Shown: piece after piece, positions 1 to 5,553 of the stretch | How positions within the stretch are numbered: the stretch's first letter is position 1 | Layout: each line of letters begins with the position of its first letter | From: Clostridia bacterium | Lineage (GTDB): Bacteria; Bacillota_A; Clostridia; Christensenellales; Aristaeellaceae | DNA length: 9,270 nucleotides | Assembly (NCBI GenBank): GCA_017398245.1 | Contig: JAFQGN010000223.1 | Coordinates: 1 to 9,270 of the forward strand | Direction of reading: 5' to 3' | Made by a program: the position numbers and the translations under genes | The notes under the pieces: model-generated | Seen by the model: only the letters and a program-made list of their open reading frames with translations | What the model was told of the DNA's origin: nothing | The model's database searches: none

Positions 1-588
1 CTCGTTCGCGCCGTCCAGCAGGGCAGCTTCTTCCAGAGAATCCGGAATGCCCATGAAGAAGGTACGCATAACGATGAGGTTGTAGGTAGAGATGAGGTAC
101 GGCAGGAAGAACGCCCAGGGGGTGTCATAGATGCCAATCCAGCGGACGACGAAGAACATGGGGATGATACCGCCGGAGAAGAACATGGTGACCAGGATGA
201 GCTTCATGCACAGGCCGCGGATGTAGAAGTACTTACGGGACACGCAGAAGGCAGCCAGCATGGTGACCACGAGGCTGGCGACGGTGCCGCCGACAACGTA
301 CATAATGGTGTTGCGGAAGCCGATCGGGATACCGATGTTCTTGGTCGCCAGAACGTAGCCGTTATAGGTCATGGGCTCCAGCGGCAGAAGCAGCGGCTTG
401 GTGTTGGCCAGGATCGCCTTCGCATCAGAGAAGGAAGCGACCGCGGCGTACCAAAGCGGATAGATACAGATGACACAAAGGATGGACATGATGAAGTAGA
501 TCAGGAAATTGGCAATACGATCGCCAACGGAATTCTTGATCTGGTTTTCCTTCGTGATCTTTCCGGCTGCAATATTAGTCTTTGCCAT
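1..588 (-). CDS. ABC oligosaccharide importer, second permease (LplC/YtcP type), C-terminus cut off by window edge
   Basis: Inner-membrane permease of a carbohydrate ABC importer, the MalG-like partner of the permease encoded just upstream on the same strand. The first 196 residues are visible. A cytoplasmic N-terminus (MAKTNIAAGK) leads into a first membrane segment at about residues 27-50 and then the extracytoplasmic loop typical of the LplC/YtcP group. Further hydrophobic stretches lie at about 95-116, 127-147 and 157-176. The last visible residues, about 186-196 (EEAALLDGANE), are the start of the EAA loop that docks on the ATPase. Family members are usually near 295 residues, so roughly 100 are missing. 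ATG at 588-586 is chosen because GGGAGG lies 9 nt upstream (598-603). Only 15 bp separate it from the stop of the upstream permease, so the two are probably translationally coupled. The family is firm; the substrate is unknown. Confidence 0.95.
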   Translation of the reverse strand, partial: MAKTNIAAGKITKENQIKNSVGDRIANFLIYFIMSILCVICIYPLWYAAVASFSDAKAILANTKPLLLPLEPMTYNGYVLATKNIGIPIGFRNTIMYVVGGTVASLVVTMLAAFCVSRKYFYIRGLCMKLILVTMFFSGGIIPMFFVVRWIGIYDTPWAFFLPYLISTYNLIVMRTFFMGIPDSLEEAALLDGANE

Positions 589-603
589 TTTTTGCAACCT
601 CCC

Positions 604-1569
604 TTACCACAGACTGCTCTCACTGACCTTCGAGGAAATCACGTTGGCCGAGACGAGCAGGATAATGTTGACAACAGAGTTCATCAGACCGACAGCCGTG
701 GAGTAGGAGTACTGCATGCGGGTCAGACCCATGCGGTACACGTACGTGGAGATAACGTCAGCGGTCTCATAGATCATTTCGTTGTAGAGCAGGTAGATAC
801 GATCCCAGCCCAGGCTCATCAGAGAGCCGATGCGCATGATCAGCAGGATGATGATGGTCGGCGCGATACCCGGCAGGGTAACATGCCACATCTGCTGCCA
901 GCGGTTGGCGCCGTCAACACGGGCGGCCTCGTACAGAGCGGCATCAATGCTGGTCAGCGCGGCGAAGAAGATGATGGAATCCCAGCCGAGCTCCTGCCAG
1001 ATGTTCATGCAGATGTACAGAGTCTTGAAGTAGCCCTTGACGGAGAGGAGGTTGGTCTGCTGCACGCCAAAGGGAGCCAGCAGAGTGGTGATGATGCCGT
1101 TGGAGCGCACGAAGATGATCATCAGCGAGCAGACAACGACGGAAGAAACGAAGTGGGGCATGTAAGTGATGGTCTGCACGACCTTGCGGAACTTGACAGA
1201 CTTACACTCGTTCAGGATCAGAGCGAACAGGATCGGCAGCGGGAACGCGAAGACCAGCATGCCGATATTAATCGTCAGGGTGTTCCTGATCAGGCGCCAC
1301 AGATAGGCGGAGTTAATGAATTCCTGGAACTGAGCGAGACCGACCCATTCGGATCCAAAGATACCCTTCATGGGCTTGAAATCCTTGAACGCGATGATGA
1401 TGCCGTACATCGGCCAGTAGTGGAAAATGATGTAGTAAGCGAGGACGGGCAGGAACATCAGGTACAGATACGGATGCTCCTTCATATTGCGGAGAAGGCG
1501 GCGATGCCAGCCGACCTTATCCTTATAACCCGCACGTACCGGCAGGTTATTTGCCTTAGTCTGACTCAT
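604..1569 (-). CDS. ABC oligosaccharide importer, first permease (LplB/YteP type)
   Basis: Complete 321-residue MalF-like membrane subunit of the same carbohydrate importer. The basic N-terminus (about residues 1-32) is followed by hydrophobic segments at about 33-60, 98-119, 137-155, 184-206, 235-253 and 291-312, giving the six expected helices. The EAA loop is clear: E214-A-A, then G220 and LPG at 232-234, the surface that contacts the nucleotide-binding subunit. Length and the HPYLYLMFLPVLAYYIIFHY-type first helix are typical of the LplB/YteP group, which pairs with large (~500-560 residue) binding proteins. ATG at 1569-1567 has AGGAGG 7 nt upstream (1577-1582). It sits between the binding-protein gene, 345 bp upstream, and the second permease, 15 bp downstream. 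No ATPase gene is visible; in Bacillus, importers of this type share an MsmX-like ATPase encoded elsewhere, and the same is inferred here. Confidence 0.97.
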   Translation of the reverse strand: MSQTKANNLPVRAGYKDKVGWHRRLLRNMKEHPYLYLMFLPVLAYYIIFHYWPMYGIIIAFKDFKPMKGIFGSEWVGLAQFQEFINSAYLWRLIRNTLTINIGMLVFAFPLPILFALILNECKSVKFRKVVQTITYMPHFVSSVVVCSLMIIFVRSNGIITTLLAPFGVQQTNLLSVKGYFKTLYICMNIWQELGWDSIIFFAALTSIDAALYEAARVDGANRWQQMWHVTLPGIAPTIIILLIMRIGSLMSLGWDRIYLLYNEMIYETADVISTYVYRMGLTRMQYSYSTAVGLMNSVVNIILLVSANVISSKVSESSLW

Positions 1570-1914
1570 AGGTATTCCTCCTACGCGAGATTTGCCTTTC
1601 TACCGATGGTGCCAGGACTCCCTGGCGCGATCGCGTATGAAAACTCTGCGCTTGCTCGCACGTCCATTTCCCGGATATCTCCATATCCGCAAACAGCCCG
1701 CTTTATTCAAGCAGGGCGATCTTTCGTTCTATAGGCGATATCCCCGAAATGGCCTCGCCGGCGTCGCCGGTGTTGTGCGCCTGCTTTCATGCGTAATCAC
1801 GCCGGTTTGCGAAAGCCCCGGGGTCAAGCGCGGATGAATGCCGGGGTCCGGCAAAGCCGGACCCACGGCATCATTAGACTTTATGAAAAGTCCAACACTA
1901 CTCTTCCGTTAAAA
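1570..1914 (-). other. 345-bp non-coding gap between binding-protein and permease genes, rich in stem-loops
   Basis: No credible gene lies here: the plus-strand frames that cross it are continuations of reading frames antisense to the transporter genes. Instead it carries several inverted repeats: 1611-1626 (GCCAGG/CCTGGC, 4-nt loop), 1672-1689 (CGGATAT/ATATCCG, 4-nt loop), 1840-1869 (long GC-rich stem) and 1877-1892 (GACTTT/AAAGTC). None is followed on the minus strand by a clear run of T, so intrinsic termination is not indicated. I found no convincing -35/-10 pair that would give the permeases their own promoter. Stem-loops between a binding-protein gene and its permeases are known from the malE-malF operon to protect the upstream message from 3' decay, giving more binding protein than permease; the same role is inferred here. 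Confidence 0.6.
1840..1869 (-). promoter_or_regulatory. Strong GC-rich stem-loop 46 nt after the binding-protein stop codon
   Basis: The left arm 1840-1852 pairs with the right arm 1856-1869 over 13 bp, with one bulged base (T1865 in plus-strand reading, on the right arm opposite no base) and a 3-nt loop (AAA on plus, TTT in the transcript). The core GGTCCGGC/GCCGGACC is uninterrupted. No U-tract follows in the transcript direction. It is therefore better read as an mRNA-stabilising or processing hairpin, or a weak attenuator, than as a Rho-independent terminator. Confidence 0.65.
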
Positions 1915-3585
1915 TTAGCGGTTGTTGTAGCGATCAACAGCAGTCTGGGTGATTTCGATAGCGCGCTCGATGCCCATGTCATACAGGGTCTGGACGTGCT
2001 TGTCCCAGTTGGCGATATCTTCCTGACCGAAGACGATGTTGTTGATGACTTCGTAGATGTAGGTTTCCACGTCAGTCATGATAACGGTGCGCTCGGAAGC
2101 TTCTTCAGCGGTCAGAGTGATGGTGCTCGGGATGCGCTGACGATGCTCAACATCGTACATCTCGGTCCACTCTTCCCAGCACTGAGCGTTGCAGGGCTCG
2201 CCGTACTGCATGTACTCCATCTCAGAGGAATACTCGGTGGAGAGGCCCTGGATGGTGTAGATGTAGCGGATGGAGTTGTACTCGAGCTCGGGGTTGTTCA
2301 GGATGTACTCAGAGAACTGACGGGTGCCGTCCTCGTTGGTCCAGTGGATGTCAACGACCTGGCCGTCTTCACGATGCAGCTGATCGATGGCGGTTTCCGG
2401 ACCGAAGACCATCAGCTCGACGCCCTCATAGGAGTAGAGGTAGTCCAGAGCCTTGAAGGTCTCGACGGGGTTCGGGTTGGTGGAGGAGATGCCGAAGTAG
2501 TTGCCGTTTTCGCCGTTGACGATCGGGGAGGCGAAGATGTTGTACTGTTCGCCGATGGACTCTTCGTCAGCAGCCAGAACGCTCATGCCGAGGAGGTTGA
2601 ACTCTTCGCCAACAGCGGCCTTACCAACAGCAATGTTTTCCTGGGTTTCCCAGTTACCGAAAGCAACGACGCCGCCGCGGCCGGAGGTGACAACGGCTTC
2701 AGCATCGGAGTGGGTACGGGAGATGCAGTCGATGGAGATCAGGCCTTCGTTGTACCAGCCGTTGAGCAGCTTCAGCCATTCGACGTAGTTCGGATGCACC
2801 ATGGAATAGGTGACCTTGCCCTCTTCGTCGAGCATCCAGGAGTTGGAGTTGACGCCCAGGTGAGAGGTCAGGAAGCCGTTGCCATAGATGTAGGAGGAGG
2901 AGAGCTTCTCGAAAACGAGCGGCTCTTCAACGCCCAGCTCCTTGAACGCGCGGAGCATATCGGTGAACTGACCGATGGTCTCCGGAACGTCCAGGCCAGC
3001 CTGGTCAAGCAGATCCTCGCGGACAACGAAGCCGGAGTGCTGCTGGCCCAGAACCGGAACGCGCTGGGAAGCGGCGCCGAAGCGGAACATGCCAGAGTCA
3101 GTCATGAAGTTCTTCATGGCCTGCTCGTCCCACATGTTGTGAGCTTCAGTCAGATAGTAGTAGCCGTACTTCTCGATGTAGGGGTTGAGGTCGAGGATAA
3201 CGCCATCCTGGATAGCGCCTTCGACGTCACCGATGTAGTAATCGAAGCCAGAGACGAACACGTCCGGCAGGTCGCCAGAGGCGATAACGGTGTTGAAGAA
3301 AGAGCCGTCATCGTTCAGCGGCGGATGCACGAAGGTGAAATCCAGGCCGGTGCGGTTTTCCCATTCGATGATGGCGACGTGCTCATCATAGGACAGGTAA
3401 GCCTTTTCGTAGCCAGCTTCGGTGCCCAGGTAGATGGACAGCTGGGGGACGTTCTCAGCGCCCTCGATGGGCAGGCTGTACGCTTCCGGGATCGCCGGCA
3501 GAGCGGCGAGGCCATCGGCGAGACCGGCAACGCTCGTCAGAACGAGCATGGCGGCCAGCAGAAGAGAAACCAGAGTCTTCTTCAT
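1915..3585 (-). CDS. Extracellular oligosaccharide-binding protein of the ABC importer (LplA/YtcQ type)
   Basis: Substrate-binding subunit that delivers an oligosaccharide to the two permeases encoded downstream. At 556 residues it fits the large LipO/LplA/YtcQ binding proteins rather than the ~420-residue MalE type. Residues 1-23 form a signal peptide (MKKT, then a hydrophobic core to about V19) ending in a GLA sequence suited to signal peptidase I. There is no cysteine in or near it, so no lipobox. The N-terminal lobe shows the usual ASGDLPDVFVSG segment followed by GVILDLNPYIEKYG. A Trp/Tyr-rich C-terminal half fits carbohydrate stacking. ATG at 3585-3583 has AGGAGG 8 nt upstream (3594-3599). 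First gene of the operon, with a structured leader and its own promoter. Strong codon bias suggests high expression. The family is sure; the sugar is unknown. Confidence 0.95.
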   Translation of the reverse strand: MKKTLVSLLLAAMLVLTSVAGLADGLAALPAIPEAYSLPIEGAENVPQLSIYLGTEAGYEKAYLSYDEHVAIIEWENRTGLDFTFVHPPLNDDGSFFNTVIASGDLPDVFVSGFDYYIGDVEGAIQDGVILDLNPYIEKYGYYYLTEAHNMWDEQAMKNFMTDSGMFRFGAASQRVPVLGQQHSGFVVREDLLDQAGLDVPETIGQFTDMLRAFKELGVEEPLVFEKLSSSYIYGNGFLTSHLGVNSNSWMLDEEGKVTYSMVHPNYVEWLKLLNGWYNEGLISIDCISRTHSDAEAVVTSGRGGVVAFGNWETQENIAVGKAAVGEEFNLLGMSVLAADEESIGEQYNIFASPIVNGENGNYFGISSTNPNPVETFKALDYLYSYEGVELMVFGPETAIDQLHREDGQVVDIHWTNEDGTRQFSEYILNNPELEYNSIRYIYTIQGLSTEYSSEMEYMQYGEPCNAQCWEEWTEMYDVEHRQRIPSTITLTAEEASERTVIMTDVETYIYEVINNIVFGQEDIANWDKHVQTLYDMGIERAIEITQTAVDRYNNR

Positions 3586-3609
3586 TGCGGTAACCTCCTA
3601 AAAATTTAT

Positions 3610-3634
3610 GCTATAAAGGGTTGCCCCTTTTAGC
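3610..3634 (-). promoter_or_regulatory. GCAA-tetraloop hairpin just upstream of the binding-protein RBS
   Basis: In the transcript the arms GCTA+AAAGGG and CCCTTT+TAGC pair over 10 bp with one bulged A (plus-strand T3614). They enclose GCAA, a GNRA-type stable loop (plus-strand TTGC, 3621-3624). The stem ends 10 nt before the AGGAGG at 3594-3599, so it does not bury the RBS. It could stabilise the 5' end of the mRNA. The transcript continues ATAAATTTTT after the stem, so weak attenuation is also possible. Confidence 0.6.
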
Positions 3635-3660
3635 CGGAAGGGAGGCCGCGGGGAAGACGC

Positions 3661-3692
3661 TTTGCATTCTGAATTCCTATTCAGAATGCAAA
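3661..3692 (-). repeat. Inverted repeat (14-bp stem, 4-nt loop) in the importer leader
   Basis: TTTGCATTCTGAAT at 3661-3674 and its exact reverse complement at 3679-3692 flank a 4-nt loop. It lies inside the predicted untranslated leader of the binding-protein mRNA. Its outer six bases (3687-3692) are also the left end of the adjoining 24-bp palindrome, so the two hairpins cannot both form completely. No U-run follows in the transcript direction. Confidence 0.8.
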
Positions 3693-3710
3693 CGCCCCGG
3701 GGCGTTTGCA
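3687..3710. promoter_or_regulatory. 24-bp perfect palindrome downstream of the importer promoter; possible operator or leader hairpin
   Basis: TGCAAACGCCCC is followed directly by its exact reverse complement. It lies about 40-60 nt downstream of the predicted transcription start of the binding-protein operon. The half-sites TGCAAACG and CGTTTGCA resemble halves of LacI/GalR-family operators. Those operators normally have the halves abutting at a central CG, whereas here eight bases (CCCCGGGG) separate them, so that assignment is uncertain. As RNA it would form a 10-bp stem with a 4-nt loop. Confidence 0.6.
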
Positions 3711-3754
3711 CGCTGCGTACGGGCATGAAAAGACCCGCCGCATAGAACATATAT

Positions 3755-3783
3755 ATTCTAATCGATAATCCCTCTTTTGTAAA
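3755..3783 (-). promoter_or_regulatory. Predicted sigma-A promoter of the importer operon
   Basis: Read on the minus strand, TTTACA (3783-3778) and TAGAAT (3760-3755) are separated by exactly 17 bp; each matches the consensus at five of six positions. The predicted start near 3748 gives a leader of about 160 nt containing the hairpins at 3687-3710, 3661-3692 and 3610-3634. A second candidate lies just upstream: a perfect TTGACA at 3805-3800, with a poorer TACAAA 18 bp on at 3781-3776. Confidence 0.6.
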
Positions 3784-3887
3784 GTAATTTTTTCATTCCT
3801 GTCAATATTTTTGGCAATTTGGACGATTTTTCCGCCGCTGTTTTTGCACCGTTCAAACACCTGTCTTTCATGCGCGGACACCTTTGT

Positions 3888-3897
3888 CACAATTGTG
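3888..3897. promoter_or_regulatory. CACAATTGTG palindrome between the two divergent promoters
   Basis: A 10-bp perfect palindrome lies about 100 bp upstream of the minus-strand -35 and about 50 bp upstream of the plus-strand -35. It is in a position where a regulator could act on both divergent promoters. A palindrome of this length can arise by chance, so this is only a candidate site. Confidence 0.25.
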
Positions 3898-3948
3898 TTT
3901 TCAGACGGGCATAGCGAAAGAAAATATGTGGCAAATCTGTGGATTTGG

Positions 3949-3977
3949 TACACAGAAGGAAAATTCTATGTTATAAT
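3949..3977 (+). promoter_or_regulatory. Extended -10 sigma-A promoter of the RCC1 lipoprotein gene
   Basis: A perfect TATAAT at 3972-3977 is preceded by TG at 3969-3970, giving the extended -10 form TGnTATAAT. A TACACA hexamer (four of six to consensus) lies at 3949-3954 with a 17-bp spacer. The predicted start near 3984 leaves an untranslated leader of about 80 nt before the ATG at 4065. Confidence 0.75.
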
Positions 3978-4049
3978 AACAGCATAAACGGAGACGCGCT
4001 GTCTTTTCCTTATTAATATAGCGTATTTCCGTTCAGCTCATTTTCCATG

Positions 4050-4056
4050 AGGAGGT
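4050..4056 (+). promoter_or_regulatory. Ribosome binding site that fixes the lipoprotein start at 4065
   Basis: AGGAGGT lies 8 nt before the ATG at 4065. The in-frame ATG at 4047 lies upstream of this site and would place it inside the coding region. It would also add six residues (MRRSPF) ahead of a normal lipoprotein signal peptide, so 4047 is rejected as the start. Confidence 0.9.
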
Positions 4057-4064
4057 CACCGTTC

Positions 4065-5393
4065 ATGAAGTCCATCCGCGTTATTCTGGCCCTGCTCCTG
4101 GTCGCCTGCATGATGCTCGCCGCCGGCTGCGGTTCCGAACCCGCCCCGAAGGCCGATCCCACTCCGGCTCCCGTAGTGGAGGAGACCAAGAAGGAAGAAA
4201 CCAAGACCGAAGCCAAGACTGAAGAGACCAAGACCGAGACGAAGACCGAAGAAACCAAGACCGAGGAAACGACGGAAGCCGCCGGCGGCGTGAAGCTGCA
4301 GACCGACTCCTCCGTTGCCAATATCACCGTTGTTGATACCGATTGGGTCGATCTGGTCTGCGGCGGCTACTATGTGCTGGCCAAGACCGCCGCCGACAAC
4401 ACCCTGACCGGCTGGGGCCGCAATTCCTTCGGCCAGGTCGGCTACGGCGTTGTGCGTGACGACACCATCCAGAATATCCAGCCCGTACTGCCCAAGACCG
4501 TCACCTTCGCTGCCGGCGAGCAGAACTCTGCCGCCATTACCGAAGACGGCACCATCTACATCTGGGGCGCGAGCCACTCCGGCCAGATCGGCGATGGCAC
4601 CAACACCGGCTACATTTCCCCGACCATCATCAAGAACTATAACGAGACCGGCGATACCATCGTCTCCTTCGCCATGGGCCAGAACGTGATCTTCGCCCTG
4701 GCCGAGGACGGCACCCTCTATTGCACCGGCAAGAACGACGACAACCAGCTTGGCGCCCCTGGAAAGGTGCACAAGACCCCCGTTGTCGTGCTGGAAGACG
4801 TAGCTAAGATCGCCACCAACGGCACCTTCTCCATGGCCCTGAAGAAGGACGGCACCCTGTGGGTCACCGGCGAAGGCAAGCGCGGCCAGCTGGGCCTGGG
4901 CGCTGATGTGAAGGACGCCGAAGGCTGGACCGAAGTCACCTCCATTTCCGACGTCGCCGCCATCGCTCTGGGCGAAGAATTCGCTCTGGTTCTGAAGAAC
5001 GACGGCACCGTTTGGGGCATCGGCCGCAACAACAAGGGCCAGCTCGCCGGCACCACCGAAGAGAACACCTCTGCCGAATGGCTGCAGATCGCTGAAGGCG
5101 CCGCCGCCATCTTCGCCGATGCGGACACCGCCGGCATGATCAAGACCGACAACACCCTCTGGATGTGGGGCGACAACTCCAAGGGCCAGTGCGGCGTCGG
5201 TTCCGATGAGAAGAAGATCGAAACCCCCACTCAGGTCATGGAAGACGTGAAGGTTGCCGACTGCGGCTACACCCACGCTGCCGCCATCAAGAACGACGGC
5301 ACCCTGTGGACCTGGGGCAACAACTACTACTATGAGCTGTGCGACGGCACCACCACCAATTCCAACGTGCCCAAGCAGGTTCTGGCCAGGTAA
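4065..5393 (+). CDS. Lipoprotein with Glu/Lys/Thr-repeat linker and seven RCC1 repeats (predicted surface beta-propeller)
   Basis: Predicted exported lipoprotein of 442 residues. Residues 1-21 are a signal peptide ending LAAG before C22, the likely lipidated cysteine (C15 is a weaker alternative). A Pro/Ala stretch (25-36) and a charged linker (39-71, three 9-residue repeats) follow. From about residue 94 to 442 come seven RCC1-type repeats of about 50 residues, each built on A-x-x-x-DGT-(L/V/I)-(W/Y)-x-(W/T/I)-G-x-x-x-x-G-Q; WG pairs are visible in four of them. Seven repeats match the seven-bladed propeller of eukaryotic RCC1. In bacteria such repeats are found in secreted or surface proteins that probably bind partners; no enzymatic residues are evident. 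Cysteines occur at several propeller positions (C99 and others). Strong codon bias suggests abundant expression. Single gene with its own promoter and terminator. The function is unknown. Confidence 0.93.
   Translation: MKSIRVILALLLVACMMLAAGCGSEPAPKADPTPAPVVEETKKEETKTEAKTEETKTETKTEETKTEETTEAAGGVKLQTDSSVANITVVDTDWVDLVCGGYYVLAKTAADNTLTGWGRNSFGQVGYGVVRDDTIQNIQPVLPKTVTFAAGEQNSAAITEDGTIYIWGASHSGQIGDGTNTGYISPTIIKNYNETGDTIVSFAMGQNVIFALAEDGTLYCTGKNDDNQLGAPGKVHKTPVVVLEDVAKIATNGTFSMALKKDGTLWVTGEGKRGQLGLGADVKDAEGWTEVTSISDVAAIALGEEFALVLKNDGTVWGIGRNNKGQLAGTTEENTSAEWLQIAEGAAAIFADADTAGMIKTDNTLWMWGDNSKGQCGVGSDEKKIETPTQVMEDVKVADCGYTHAAAIKNDGTLWTWGNNYYYELCDGTTTNSNVPKQVLAR
4194..4274 (+). repeat. Three 27-bp tandem repeats encoding the lipoprotein linker
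   Basis: Three successive in-frame units encode EETKTEAKT, EETKTETKT and EETKTEETT. At DNA level each begins GA(A/G)-type purine-rich sequence containing the core ACCAAGACCGA. The repeat forms an extended, highly charged spacer between the lipid anchor and the propeller, probably long enough to reach into or through the peptidoglycan. Such tandem units can change copy number by slippage without breaking the frame. Confidence 0.85.
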
Positions 5394-5406
5394 CCGGACT
5401 TTTGCT

Positions 5407-5441
5407 AAAAGAGCCGTTCCGAAAGGAACGGCTCTTTTTTT
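5407..5441 (+). terminator. Rho-independent terminator of the RCC1 lipoprotein gene
   Basis: A perfect 14-bp stem (5407-5420 with 5425-5438) is closed by a GAAA tetraloop and runs into seven T (5435-5441). It begins 13 bp after the stop codon. This is a textbook intrinsic terminator and separates the lipoprotein gene from spo0A. Confidence 0.95.
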
Positions 5442-5553
5442 GCACGGAATGGCATATATCGCGCAAAACGGACATATATATGTACCGCAACCTACGAAAA
5501 CCGGCGCGCCTTTTGCGCGTACAAAACCGATAAGCAAAAAGGAGCGTTGAACC

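Noticed and set aside
1626..1635. CGCGATCGCG palindrome, reminiscent of the HIP1 octamer GCGATCGC of cyanobacteria
   Set aside because: It is a single occurrence in this spacer, with no other sign of cyanobacterial origin; chance in GC-rich DNA explains it.
3218..3232. Possible 0A box (TTCGACG) for Spo0A binding
   Set aside because: It lies inside the binding-protein coding sequence, differs from TTCGACA, and such 7-mers occur often by chance. No good 0A box was found in the intergenic regions.
1789..3633. Very long plus-strand open frame (614 codons) antisense to the binding-protein gene, with similar ones at 592-1734 and, on the minus strand, 4056-5597
   Set aside because: These are mirror frames created by strong codon bias in the real genes. 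The translations are low-complexity (rich in Val/Asp/Gly or Ala/Gly), have no RBS and no family features, whereas the opposite strands encode recognisable proteins.
3681..3953. 90-codon minus-strand frame in the divergent intergenic region
   Set aside because: It starts with GTG, has no RBS, and its translation runs through the predicted importer promoter and both hairpins. The sequence has no protein-like features.
3981..3993. 13-nt sequence AGCATAAACGGAG repeated exactly at 6317-6329
   Set aside because: About one exact 13-mer match is expected by chance in a window of this size. The two copies lie in different contexts (a leader and a terminator arm).
4047..4064. Upstream in-frame ATG that would add six residues to the RCC1 lipoprotein
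   Set aside because: The AGGAGGT at 4050-4056 lies downstream of it and is correctly spaced for the ATG at 4065, which begins a normal lipoprotein signal peptide.
5424..5450. Possible sigma-H promoter for spo0A (AGGA at 5424 and GAAT at 5447)
   Set aside because: The -35-like element lies inside the terminator stem, matches the consensus poorly after AGGA, and the spacing is slightly too long.
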